From positions 1 through 8,721 of the forward strand of contig CAJJOO010000041.1 of NCBI GenBank assembly GCA_905193395.1: a DNA stretch of 8,721 nt, written 5' to 3'. This document shows, one piece after another, positions 1-6,290 of the stretch (positions within the stretch are counted from its first letter, which is position 1; the number at the start of each line of letters is the position of its first letter). The notes beneath the pieces were generated by a model that was not told the origin of the DNA, did no database searches, and worked only from the letters and a program-made list of their open reading frames with translations. Source of the stretch: an uncultured Porphyromonadaceae bacterium (GTDB taxonomy: Bacteria > Bacteroidota > Bacteroidia > Bacteroidales > Muribaculaceae). The translations under genes were made by a program, and so were the position numbers.

Positions 1-2
1 AG

Positions 3-716
3 CGTTGCATTCCCTGCGAGCCACTTGATTTCATGTCGCGGCTGCTTGCCCGGCTTGAAACGGACACGTCTGCCTCGCTGTTCAGACGCCTGTGGACCGA
101 GGCTGCCGAAGCGGCGCGAACCGACAGCCGTCGTCTGCTTGACTCTGCACCCTGGTGCGATTTCGTGGCGACAGGCATGCTGATGGACGCGATTCCGATG
201 GAATACAACCTGCATCTGAGCAACGGCATGGCGGTGCGCTATGCACAGTTCTTCGACGTGCCGCGCCTTGGCCGCTGCGACTGCAACCGCGGAGTCAGCG
301 GCATAGACGGCAGCACATCCACGGCAATCGGCCAGGCTCTGGTTTTATCGTCGCCCACCGTATTGCTGAGTGGCGACATGAGTTTCCAATATGATATCGG
401 GGCGCTTTCGCTGCGCTTCATTCCGCCTACCATGCGGATAGCGGTGCTGAATAACGGCGGCGGGGGAATCTTCGACACGATTGCAGCCACAAAGACCAAC
501 CCCTGCGGCAAGCGCTTTTTCTCCGACCCAATGAATCTGCCCCTGAAAGATCTGTGCCGGGCCTACGGTTTCGATTACTATCCCGTCCGCTCGCGTGCGG
601 AAATGCAGGCCACCCTACCCCGTTGGCTGGCTCCCGCGCTTCGGCCCGCCGTGCTCGACTGCATCACCGATTCCGCCGCCGGGGTCTCAATTCTTGACAA
701 ATATCTACTGAAATAA
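3..716 (+). CDS. menD: MenD, SEPHCHC synthase (C-terminal part, 5' end outside window)
   Basis: The reading frame is open from base 3, so the gene enters from the left; the ATG at 33 is internal. About 237 residues remain of a protein that is usually about 550. MenD is a thiamine-diphosphate (ThDP) enzyme that joins isochorismate to the succinyl semialdehyde unit from 2-oxoglutarate, the committed step of menaquinone synthesis. Counting from the Met at 33, the MenD-type segment NRGVSGIDGSTSTA lies at residues 85-98. The ThDP/Mg-binding motif begins with GDMSF at 114-118 and ends with the Asn pair at 140-141, the usual GD-x(about 25)-NN spacing. This is therefore the C-terminal cofactor-binding domain, and it ends at a normal TAA. 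menB starts 9 bp downstream. The N-terminal domain cannot be judged. Confidence 0.95.
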   Translation, partial: RCIPCEPLDFMSRLLARLETDTSASLFRRLWTEAAEAARTDSRRLLDSAPWCDFVATGMLMDAIPMEYNLHLSNGMAVRYAQFFDVPRLGRCDCNRGVSGIDGSTSTAIGQALVLSSPTVLLSGDMSFQYDIGALSLRFIPPTMRIAVLNNGGGGIFDTIAATKTNPCGKRFFSDPMNLPLKDLCRAYGFDYYPVRSRAEMQATLPRWLAPALRPAVLDCITDSAAGVSILDKYLLK

Positions 717-725
717 TATATTATA

Positions 726-1550
726 ATGTCACAACGCAACTGGACCACTATTCGCACATACAGCGACATCCTTTTTGATTTTTACAAGGGAATAGCCCGT
801 ATCACAATCAACCGTCCGGAGGTATACAACGCCTTCCGTCCACAGACCAACGCCCAGATGCTCGATGCGTTCAACTACTGCCGCGAGCATCCCGAAATCC
901 GGGTTGTCGTTCTTACGGGTGCCGGCGACAAGGCTTTCTGTTCCGGCGGCGACCAGAACTACAAGGACCGCGGCGGCTATCGCGACGCCGACGGAACGCC
1001 CAGGCTCAATGTCCTGGAGATTCACAAGACCATCCAGTCGCTGACCAAACCCGTAATCGCAATGGTCAACGGCTATGCAATCGGCGGCGGCAACGTGTTG
1101 CAGGTAATCTGCGACCTGACAATAGCCTCGTCCAACGCACGCTTCGGCCAGACAGGTCCCAAGGTGGGAAGTTTCGACGCCGGTTTCGGCTCGTCGTATC
1201 TCGCACGCTGTGTCGGACAGAAAAAGGCACGCGAAATATGGTTCCTCTGCCGCCAGTATACAGCCGCCGAAGCCCTGGAAATGGGTATGATAAATAAAGT
1301 CGTCGAGCCTGAAAAACTTGAGGACGAGGTGGTGGACTGGTGCATGACCATCATGAAGCGCAGTCCCTTTGCCATCCGCATGATAAAGCGCGCCCTCAAC
1401 GCCGAACTGAACGGCCAGCACGGGCTCATGGAATTTGCCGGCGACGCCACGCTGATGTACTATCTGATGGACGAAGCCCAGGAAGGAAAGAACGCTTTCC
1501 TCGAAAAGCGCGACCCCGATTTCGACCAGTTCCCGCAGTTCCCCGGATGA
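726..1550 (+). CDS. menB: MenB, 1,4-dihydroxy-2-naphthoyl-CoA synthase
   Basis: A complete 274-residue member of the crotonase superfamily that cyclises o-succinylbenzoyl-CoA to DHNA-CoA in the cytosol. Visible family segments are FCSGGDQ (71-77), the oxyanion-hole region NGYAIGGGN (115-123), [18 protein letters not shown] (141-158) with catalytic-type Asp151, and [15 protein letters not shown] (164-178). The C-terminal end [11 protein letters not shown] is also typical. Gly144 sits where E. coli MenB has Gly156, so this is the bicarbonate-dependent type I enzyme; type II enzymes carry Asp at that point. The ATG at 726 follows menD by 9 bp. The upstream sequence is AT-rich (TAATATATTATA) with no Shine-Dalgarno, which is common in Bacteroidota. 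Its stop overlaps the menC start as ATGA. Confidence 0.97.
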   Translation: MSQRNWTTIRTYSDILFDFYKGIARITINRPEVYNAFRPQTNAQMLDAFNYCREHPEIRVVVLTGAGDKAFCSGGDQNYKDRGGYRDADGTPRLNVLEIHKTIQSLTKPVIAMVNGYAIGGGNVLQVICDLTIASSNARFGQTGPKVGSFDAGFGSSYLARCVGQKKAREIWFLCRQYTAAEALEMGMINKVVEPEKLEDEVVDWCMTIMKRSPFAIRMIKRALNAELNGQHGLMEFAGDATLMYYLMDEAQEGKNAFLEKRDPDFDQFPQFPG

Positions 1551-2563
1551 CGGCTTCCTGGCAACACTATACGCTTCATTTCAAGTTCCTGGCGCGCACG
1601 TCACGAATGGCCATGCGTGTCAAGGACACATATTTCGTGCGTCTGACGGATTCGGCGACCGGACGTACCGGAATCGGTGAGTGTGCCCTGTTCCGCGGTC
1701 TCGGCAGCGATGACCTGCCGGATTATGAAGAGAAACTGGCCCATGCCTGCGCCGACCCTGCCGTGCCGTCACCTTACAGTTCAATCCGTTTCGGGATTGA
1801 ATGTGCGATGATTGCCGCCGGACTTGCCGAAATGCCATCCACGCCCTATTCACGTGGCGAGGAAGGGATTCCCATCAACGGCCTGATATGGATGGGCGAC
1901 CGCGCCGAGATGCGGCGGCGTATCGACGAAAAACTGAATGCCGGTTTCCGGGTGCTGAAAATGAAAATCGGCGGAATCGACTTTGAAAGCGAAACCGACC
2001 TTCTGCGCTATATCCGCTCGCGTTATTCGCCCGAAACACTGGAACTGCGGCTCGATGCCAACGGCAGTTTCGCCCCGGAGGTGGCCGCTGAACGTCTGGG
2101 TATCCTCAGCAAGTTCCACATCCATTCCATAGAGCAGCCGGTAAAGGCCGGACAGACAGATATCATGGCGCGCATCTGCCGCGAGACACCTATTCCCGTG
2201 GCGCTCGACGAGGAACTGATAGGCATGCCCGATGCAGAATCCGCCGCAGGGCTGCTTGAAACCATCCGCCCGCAGTACATTATATTAAAGCCATCGCTGT
2301 GCGGCGGACTTTCCGGGGCTGACCTGTGGGCTGACGCGGCCGAAAGCCGCGGAATAGGATGGTGGGCGACATCGGCGTTGGAATCCAACGTCGGGTTGCA
2401 TGCAATCGCGTGCTGGGTCGCCTCGCGCGGAGTCACGATGCCTCAGGGACTCGGCACCGGCTTGTTGTACTCCAATAATATTCCCTCGCCGCTCGAACTG
2501 CGCGGCGACCGTCTGTATTTCAACCCCTCGGGGACGTGGGATTATTCGGGACTGGGATGGTGA
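1547..2563 (+). CDS. menC: MenC, o-succinylbenzoate synthase
   Basis: A 338-residue enolase-superfamily enzyme (E. coli MenC is about 320) that dehydrates SHCHC to o-succinylbenzoate. The catalytic set is complete: the KMK pair (Lys138, Lys140), metal ligands Asp170 (LDAN), Glu196 (IEQP) and Asp221 (LDEE), and Lys248 (ILKPS). An N-terminal capping domain (about 1-105) precedes the TIM barrel. The frame is open further upstream to 1340, but that part would lie inside menB. The ATG at 1547 overlaps the menB stop in an ATGA and gives a normal N-terminus ([14 protein letters not shown]), so I chose it. The 3' end overlaps menE by 7 bp. Coupled translation of menB, menC and menE is likely from these overlaps. 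Confidence 0.96.
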   Translation: MTASWQHYTLHFKFLARTSRMAMRVKDTYFVRLTDSATGRTGIGECALFRGLGSDDLPDYEEKLAHACADPAVPSPYSSIRFGIECAMIAAGLAEMPSTPYSRGEEGIPINGLIWMGDRAEMRRRIDEKLNAGFRVLKMKIGGIDFESETDLLRYIRSRYSPETLELRLDANGSFAPEVAAERLGILSKFHIHSIEQPVKAGQTDIMARICRETPIPVALDEELIGMPDAESAAGLLETIRPQYIILKPSLCGGLSGADLWADAAESRGIGWWATSALESNVGLHAIACWVASRGVTMPQGLGTGLLYSNNIPSPLELRGDRLYFNPSGTWDYSGLGW

Positions 2564-3507
2564 CCTACGAAACTTTCATGAAGCAGTGGCGCGACTCGTC
2601 CCGGTGGATTGAGGCTCATACCAGTGGCTCGACCGGACAGCCGAAGGTTATCCGTCTGCTGAAAAGCGACATGGAGGCTTCGGCAAAGGCCACGAATGCT
2701 TTCTTCGGAATTACACGGGATTCTGTATTGGGACTGCCGCTGTCGATGGACTATATCGCCGGCAAGATGATGGCCGTCAGGGCTTTTGTAGCAGGATGCA
2801 GGATGCTGCAACTGGATGTCAGCAACCGCTTTGACCTGCCGGAACGGGTCGACCTGCTCAGCGTGGTTCCATCGCAATTACCCCATGTGTTGCAATCGTT
2901 CACGCCTGCGCAGACGGGCCGATTGCTGGTGGGCGGCGCGCCGGTCGATGAAGCCACGGAAACGGAAGTTGTAAATGCCGGTTTCGAGGCATATATCGGT
3001 TACGGGATGACGGAAACGTGCAGCCATGTGGCTCTTCGCCGTTTCGGTTCCGGTCCGGTCTATGATGCTATGGACGGTATCAGTTTCGATATCGACGAGG
3101 ACAGTTGCCTGGCAGTGTGTTCGGATCGTTTTTCATGGAAGCGCTTGCAGACCAACGATATAGTCCGGCTTCACAGTGACAATGCGTTTGAATGGCTGGG
3201 GCGTCGCGACAATATTATCAACAGCGGGGGTATAAAGGTTCCGGCAGAGCAGGCCGAGAGTCTGTTGCGCACGCTCATTCCGTCGCTGCCGCCGTTCTAT
3301 ATCGTCGGCGAATCTGACGAGCGATGGGGTACACGTGTGGCGATGGTGGCGGAGTGCGATGAATACGATGCATCGCACATCAAGCAAATGCTTGCACTTA
3401 TTTCATTACCAAAGGGATGGCGTCCGGGCGCAGTGTACTGCATTGCCGCACTGCCGCGTACGTCCAACGGAAAAATCCGTCGTCTGCCCGTCAGCCAAAT
3501 TTGCTGA
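2557..3507 (+). CDS. menE: MenE, o-succinylbenzoate-CoA ligase (short form)
   Basis: An adenylate-forming (ANL) enzyme that activates o-succinylbenzoate with ATP and loads it onto CoA. From the ATG at 2557 it has 316 residues. The P-loop TSGSTGQPK is at 22-30, YGMTE at 149-153, the ribose-binding Asp201 (TNDIVRL), GRRDNIINSGGIKV at 215-228, and the C-terminal adenylation-lysine motif RTSNGKIRR at 301-309 (Lys306). The P-loop lies almost at the N-terminus, so the 100 or more residues that precede it in E. coli MenE (about 450 aa) are absent. Short MenE proteins are, as I recall, usual in Bacteroidota. Alternative starts are GTG 2536, GTG 2560 and ATG 2578. ATG 2557 keeps the segment before the P-loop and overlaps menC by 7 bp. 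The 3' end overlaps the convergent regulator gene by 17 bp. Confidence 0.93.
   Translation: MVTYETFMKQWRDSSRWIEAHTSGSTGQPKVIRLLKSDMEASAKATNAFFGITRDSVLGLPLSMDYIAGKMMAVRAFVAGCRMLQLDVSNRFDLPERVDLLSVVPSQLPHVLQSFTPAQTGRLLVGGAPVDEATETEVVNAGFEAYIGYGMTETCSHVALRRFGSGPVYDAMDGISFDIDEDSCLAVCSDRFSWKRLQTNDIVRLHSDNAFEWLGRRDNIINSGGIKVPAEQAESLLRTLIPSLPPFYIVGESDERWGTRVAMVAECDEYDASHIKQMLALISLPKGWRPGAVYCIAALPRTSNGKIRRLPVSQIC
3491..3507. other. 17-bp shared end of menE and the regulator gene (quasi-palindrome)
   Basis: The sequence TCAGCCAAATTTGCTGA forms the last codons and stop of menE on the plus strand and, read in reverse, the last codons and stop of the Crp/Fnr gene. The arms TCAGC and GCTGA are perfect inverted repeats around an AAATTT core with one extra C, and each outer end supplies a TGA stop. 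It is too short and lacks the U-tract for an ordinary intrinsic terminator, so a terminator role is only possible, not shown. Confidence 0.85.
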
Positions 3508-4189
3508 TTTTGCGCAACTGAGGCTCGTTGATGATTTTGATACGGCGACCGTCGACCGCTATAAGGTGCTCGCCTACAAAGGTCGACAGGGTGCGGATGG
3601 CATTGGCCGTGGTCATGTTCGACAGATTGGCCAGATCCTCGCGCGCCATATATATCTTTAATGTGGAGCCGTCGTCCTCGTAGCCGTAATTCTCACGGAG
3701 CACTACCAGCGCCTCGGCCAGACGGCCGCGGATATGCTTCTGGGTAAGGTTTACGATTCGTGTGTCGCTGCCACCGAGGTTCTGCGACAGTTCCTTGATG
3801 AAGAACCAGGCCAGGCGCCGGTTATTGTCAATCATCTCGCGCACCAGGCTCAAGGGCAGTGCGCCAAGGGTCGACGGTTCGAAAGCGCCCGCACTGGACA
3901 CGTATGGTTCGTTTGCAAAATATGCCCTGTAACCGAAATACTGAACCGGCCTAATCAGTCGCAGAATCTGCACACGGCCTCCGACGCCTTCCTTGAATTT
4001 CTTGACCTTCCCTTTCAGCAGGCACCAGAGGTGCTCGGGCTCGTCGCCTTCGGCATAAATGAACTGGTTCTTCTTGAAATTCTGAATTTCAAAGTTGTCC
4101 ACGACAAGGCGTTTCTCGGCCGGGTCAAGGACCGTCCATATTTCCGCCATGTCGTCGTTTATCACTTTTTCAAGAGCACTTTTTATCAT
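3491..4189 (-). CDS. Crp/Fnr-family transcriptional regulator
   Basis: A 232-residue protein with an N-terminal cyclic-nucleotide-binding-like beta-barrel (about 14-115; EGDEPEHLWCLLKGKVKKF at 47-65), a dimerisation helix (about 117-145) and a C-terminal winged helix-turn-helix (about 150-222; MAREDLANLSNMTTANAIRTL at 181-201, wing DGRRIKII at 213-220). There is only one Cys (56), so no FNR-type [4Fe-4S] cluster. The Arg-Ser and Glu that contact cAMP in E. coli Crp are not seen in the matching stretch FGYRAYFANEPYVSSAGA (85-102). In the recognition helix the Crp/Fnr Glu appears to be Ala195, while the later Arg199 is kept. I chose ATG 4189; a TTG at 4213 would add eight residues (MFQRKESS) but is less likely. 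It is transcribed away from the cyd genes. Local control of cyd, of itself, or of both is inference; the signal is unknown. Confidence 0.92.
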   Translation of the reverse strand: MIKSALEKVINDDMAEIWTVLDPAEKRLVVDNFEIQNFKKNQFIYAEGDEPEHLWCLLKGKVKKFKEGVGGRVQILRLIRPVQYFGYRAYFANEPYVSSAGAFEPSTLGALPLSLVREMIDNNRRLAWFFIKELSQNLGGSDTRIVNLTQKHIRGRLAEALVVLRENYGYEDDGSTLKIYMAREDLANLSNMTTANAIRTLSTFVGEHLIAVDGRRIKIINEPQLRKISKFG

Positions 4190-4238
4190 AGAGGATTCTT
4201 TGCGTTGGAACAATGTCGAAGGACATATTTACATAACA

Positions 4239-4269
4239 CAAAATTACAACATTAATCTTAACCTGCAAA
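4239..4269 (-). promoter_or_regulatory. Candidate promoter of the Crp/Fnr gene
   Basis: On the minus strand, TAATTTTG (4246-4239) matches the Bacteroidota -7 consensus TAnnTTTG exactly. TTTG at 4269-4266 fits the -33 element, with 19 bp between them. Transcription would start near 4232, leaving a leader of about 40 nt before the ATG at 4189. This is a motif match only; the region is AT-rich, so chance matches are possible. Confidence 0.55.
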
Positions 4270-4350
4270 ACAATTTTTTAGATTTTATTCGATTTATATA
4301 TTAAAAAATCACTTTTTATGGCTTTTCAGCGCATAATTTGTCGTTCTTAT

Positions 4351-4366
4351 TGTGATTTGCATCATA
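4351..4366. promoter_or_regulatory. CRP/FNR-like dyad in the divergent intergenic region
   Basis: TGTGATTTGCATCATA matches the E. coli CRP consensus TGTGA-N6-TCACA at 9 of 10 positions and the FNR consensus TTGAT-N4-ATCAA at 8 of 10. The half-sites TGTGAT and ATCATA pair at five of six positions. Its centre lies about 70 bp upstream of the predicted start of the cyd transcript, where class I activators of this family bind. The neighbouring regulator is the natural candidate ligand, but its recognition helix differs from both Crp and Fnr, so the link is inference. Confidence 0.4.
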
Positions 4367-4388
4367 TTTTGTGTTTTTTCGCACTCCT

Positions 4389-4421
4389 TTCGTCGCGACT
4401 GACGGAATTTTAGTATTTTTG
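4389..4421 (+). promoter_or_regulatory. Candidate promoter of the cyd operon
   Basis: TATTTTTG at 4414-4421 matches the Bacteroidota -7 consensus TAnnTTTG. No good -33 TTTG is present at the usual distance; the nearest is TTCG at 4389-4392. The start would fall near 4428, about 17 nt before the ATG at 4445. A good -7 with a poor -33 would fit a promoter that needs an activator. Confidence 0.5.
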
Positions 4422-4444
4422 CATGACGAAAAGAATTTTACGAT

Positions 4445-4660
4445 ATGAGCCTGCGTGATGTTTCTGCACGGATTTTCGGTTTTTATGCTGACGGCTTCCG
4501 GTCCATGACACTTGGCCGAAAGTTGTGGCTGCTGATTATCATCAAACTGGTGATCATTTTCCTTATCGTGAAGATTTTCTTTTTCCCGGACCGACTTTCT
4601 GGCGACTATGACAACGATGCCGACCGCGCAAGGGCAGTCCGTTCCGCCCTCTCCCGCTGA
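4445..4660 (+). CDS. Small single-pass membrane protein, DUF4492-like, upstream of cydAB
   Basis: A 71-residue protein with a short basic/aromatic N-terminus (FGFYADGFRSM, 11-21), one strongly hydrophobic helix (about 27-47, LWLLIIIKLVIIFLIVKIFFF), then FPDRL (47-51) and an acidic to basic soluble tail. There is a Lys inside the helix at 34 and another at 43. The layout and position match the DUF4492 family that I recall just upstream of cydA in Bacteroidota. Its function is not established as far as I know. Small single-helix subunits such as CydX, CydH and CydS stabilise other bd oxidases, so an accessory role in assembly or stability of CydAB is a reasonable inference from place and topology, not from sequence identity. 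It is the first gene after the candidate promoter and lies 55 bp before cydA. Confidence 0.85.
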   Translation: MSLRDVSARIFGFYADGFRSMTLGRKLWLLIIIKLVIIFLIVKIFFFPDRLSGDYDNDADRARAVRSALSR

Positions 4661-4715
4661 CGCTCCCTAATTATCATGATTAACATTATTCACAAACCCT
4701 TTACTATTTGATTAA

Positions 4716-6278
4716 ATGAATGACATTTTGAGTGTAGTGGATTGGTCGAGAGCGCAGTTTGCCCTCACGGCCATGTATCATTGGCTTTTCGTGCCTCTGA
4801 CACTCGGTCTCTCGGTGATAGTCGCCGTGATGGAGACCATCTGGTACCGTACCGGTGACGACCGCTGGAAGGGAATCACCAGATTCTGGATGTCGCTGTT
4901 CGGCATCAATTTCGCCTGCGGCGTCGCAACGGGTCTGATTCTCGAATTTGAGTTCGGCACGAACTGGAGCAATTACAGTTGGTTTGTCGGCGATATATTC
5001 GGCGCCCCGCTTGCTATCGAAGGCATTTTCGCCTTCTTTATGGAAGCGACCTTTGTCGCAGTCATGTTCTTCGGCTGGAACAAGGTGAGCCGCGGCTTCC
5101 ACCTGGCATCCACCTGGCTTGTGGCCGTGGGAGTCTCGCTTTCGGCTCTCTGGATTCTTGTTGCCAATGCCTGGATGCAGAATCCCGTGGGCATGGAATT
5201 CGACCCCGCGCAGATGCGTAACGTGATGGACGATTTCACGGCCGTTGCCTTCAATGCCGTGGCTATGAACAAGTTCTTCCACGCCGTGGCCAGCGGATGG
5301 ACCCTTGCCGGCGTCTTTGTGGTTGGCGTAAGTTGCTGGTTGCTATGGCGCAAGCGTAATGTCGAGGCCGCGCGCAAATCCCTCAATGTGGGTGCCTGGG
5401 TGGGCCTTGCCGGCATCATCTTCACCATCTGGACCGGTGACGGTTCGGCTGTACAGGTGGCCAAAGTGCAGCCCATGAAACTCGCCGCCATGGAAGGTCT
5501 ATATGACGGCAGCGTCGGTCAGGACCTCGTGGCCTTCGGTTTCGTGAATCCCGACAAGAAGCCCGGCGACTCGCTCGACCCTCTTTATATGCACGTATCC
5601 ATACCCTACGGACTGTCCGTTCTGGCCAACCACGACCCGCACACTTTCGTGCCCGGCATCAACGACCTGATCAACGGTATTTCCCTCACGCCCGAAGGCG
5701 ACACAGTGCGCACCGAGTCCTATGCCGAACGAATTGAAATCGGCCGTCGCGCCCGTCAGTCGCTGGCCGACTATCATGCCGCAGAACAGGCCGGAGATAC
5801 CGCCGCAATGGCTGCCGCGGCCAACGCGCTCAAAAAAGACTTCCGCTATTTCGGCTACGGCTACTTTGAATCGCCAGACCAGGCAGTTCCGCCGGTTGCT
5901 CTTACCTTTTACTCGTTCCGCATAATGGTGATTATCGGCGGTTATCTGCTGCTGTTCTTTATCGTCGCAATTATCGCAGGCCGCTTCCGTCCGCGCTGGC
6001 TCGACAATAAGTTCGTCCTCTGGCTCGGAATCCTTTCCATCCCCCTGGTGTGGGTTTGCAGCGAATCCGGCTGGGTAGTGGCCGAAGTGGGCCGTCAGCC
6101 CTGGATTATCCAGGACCTCATGCCCGCAGGTGTGGCTATCAGCGACGTCACGGCTTCGTCGGTACAGTTCACCTTCTGGATGTTCGCTGTCCTTTTCACA
6201 GCACTACTGATTGCCGAAGTCAGCATCATGCTCCACTATATTTCGGCTGCCTCCAAAAAGAACATCGAAAACTCCTAA
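4716..6278 (+). CDS. cydA: CydA, cytochrome bd quinol oxidase subunit I
   Basis: A 520-residue, multi-helix inner-membrane protein (E. coli CydA is 522) that carries hemes b558, b595 and d and oxidises quinol, here presumably menaquinol. The heme ligands align as His22 (AMYHWLF, E. coli His19), His189 (KFFHAVASGW, His186) and Met404 (FRIMVII, Met393). Glu102 and Glu110 (IEGIFAFFMEATF) correspond to Glu99 and Glu107, and Glu457 sits in VAEVGRQPW (455-463), the site of E. coli Glu445. The quinol-binding segment AKVQPMKLAAME (249-260) opens a long periplasmic Q-loop up to about 390, similar in size to the E. coli long form. The ATG at 4716 follows AT-rich sequence without a clear ribosome site. 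cydB follows after 12 bp. Confidence 0.98.
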   Translation: MNDILSVVDWSRAQFALTAMYHWLFVPLTLGLSVIVAVMETIWYRTGDDRWKGITRFWMSLFGINFACGVATGLILEFEFGTNWSNYSWFVGDIFGAPLAIEGIFAFFMEATFVAVMFFGWNKVSRGFHLASTWLVAVGVSLSALWILVANAWMQNPVGMEFDPAQMRNVMDDFTAVAFNAVAMNKFFHAVASGWTLAGVFVVGVSCWLLWRKRNVEAARKSLNVGAWVGLAGIIFTIWTGDGSAVQVAKVQPMKLAAMEGLYDGSVGQDLVAFGFVNPDKKPGDSLDPLYMHVSIPYGLSVLANHDPHTFVPGINDLINGISLTPEGDTVRTESYAERIEIGRRARQSLADYHAAEQAGDTAAMAAAANALKKDFRYFGYGYFESPDQAVPPVALTFYSFRIMVIIGGYLLLFFIVAIIAGRFRPRWLDNKFVLWLGILSIPLVWVCSESGWVVAEVGRQPWIIQDLMPAGVAISDVTASSVQFTFWMFAVLFTALLIAEVSIMLHYISAASKKNIENS

Positions 6279-6290
6279 AAATCCACGACA

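Noticed and set aside
729..1421. 230-codon open frame on the minus strand inside menB
   Set aside because: It is fully antisense to a gene with intact family motifs and its protein shows no recognisable domain. GC-biased codon use readily opens this frame.
1340..1546. 5' extension of the menC reading frame
   Set aside because: This part overlaps menB in another frame and gives a His/Arg-rich sequence foreign to MenC. The ATG at 1547 gives a normal N-terminus.
3734..4255. 173-codon plus-strand frame opposite the Crp/Fnr gene
   Set aside because: The minus-strand reading gives a full two-domain regulator, while the plus reading gives no recognisable protein.
4273..4309. Inverted repeat ATTTTTTA / TAAAAAAT with a 21-nt loop in the intergenic region
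   Set aside because: The 8-bp arms are pure A/T in a very AT-rich stretch, so a chance match is likely and a stem would be weak.
4334..4340. TAATTTG as a second -7 box upstream of cyd
   Set aside because: It is one base short of TAnnTTTG and would give a leader of about 100 nt; the box at 4414-4421 fits better.
4673..4680. ATCATGAT palindrome between the DUF4492-like gene and cydA
   Set aside because: It is only 8 bp with no extension of symmetry and no stem or U-tract, so neither an operator nor a terminator can be supported.
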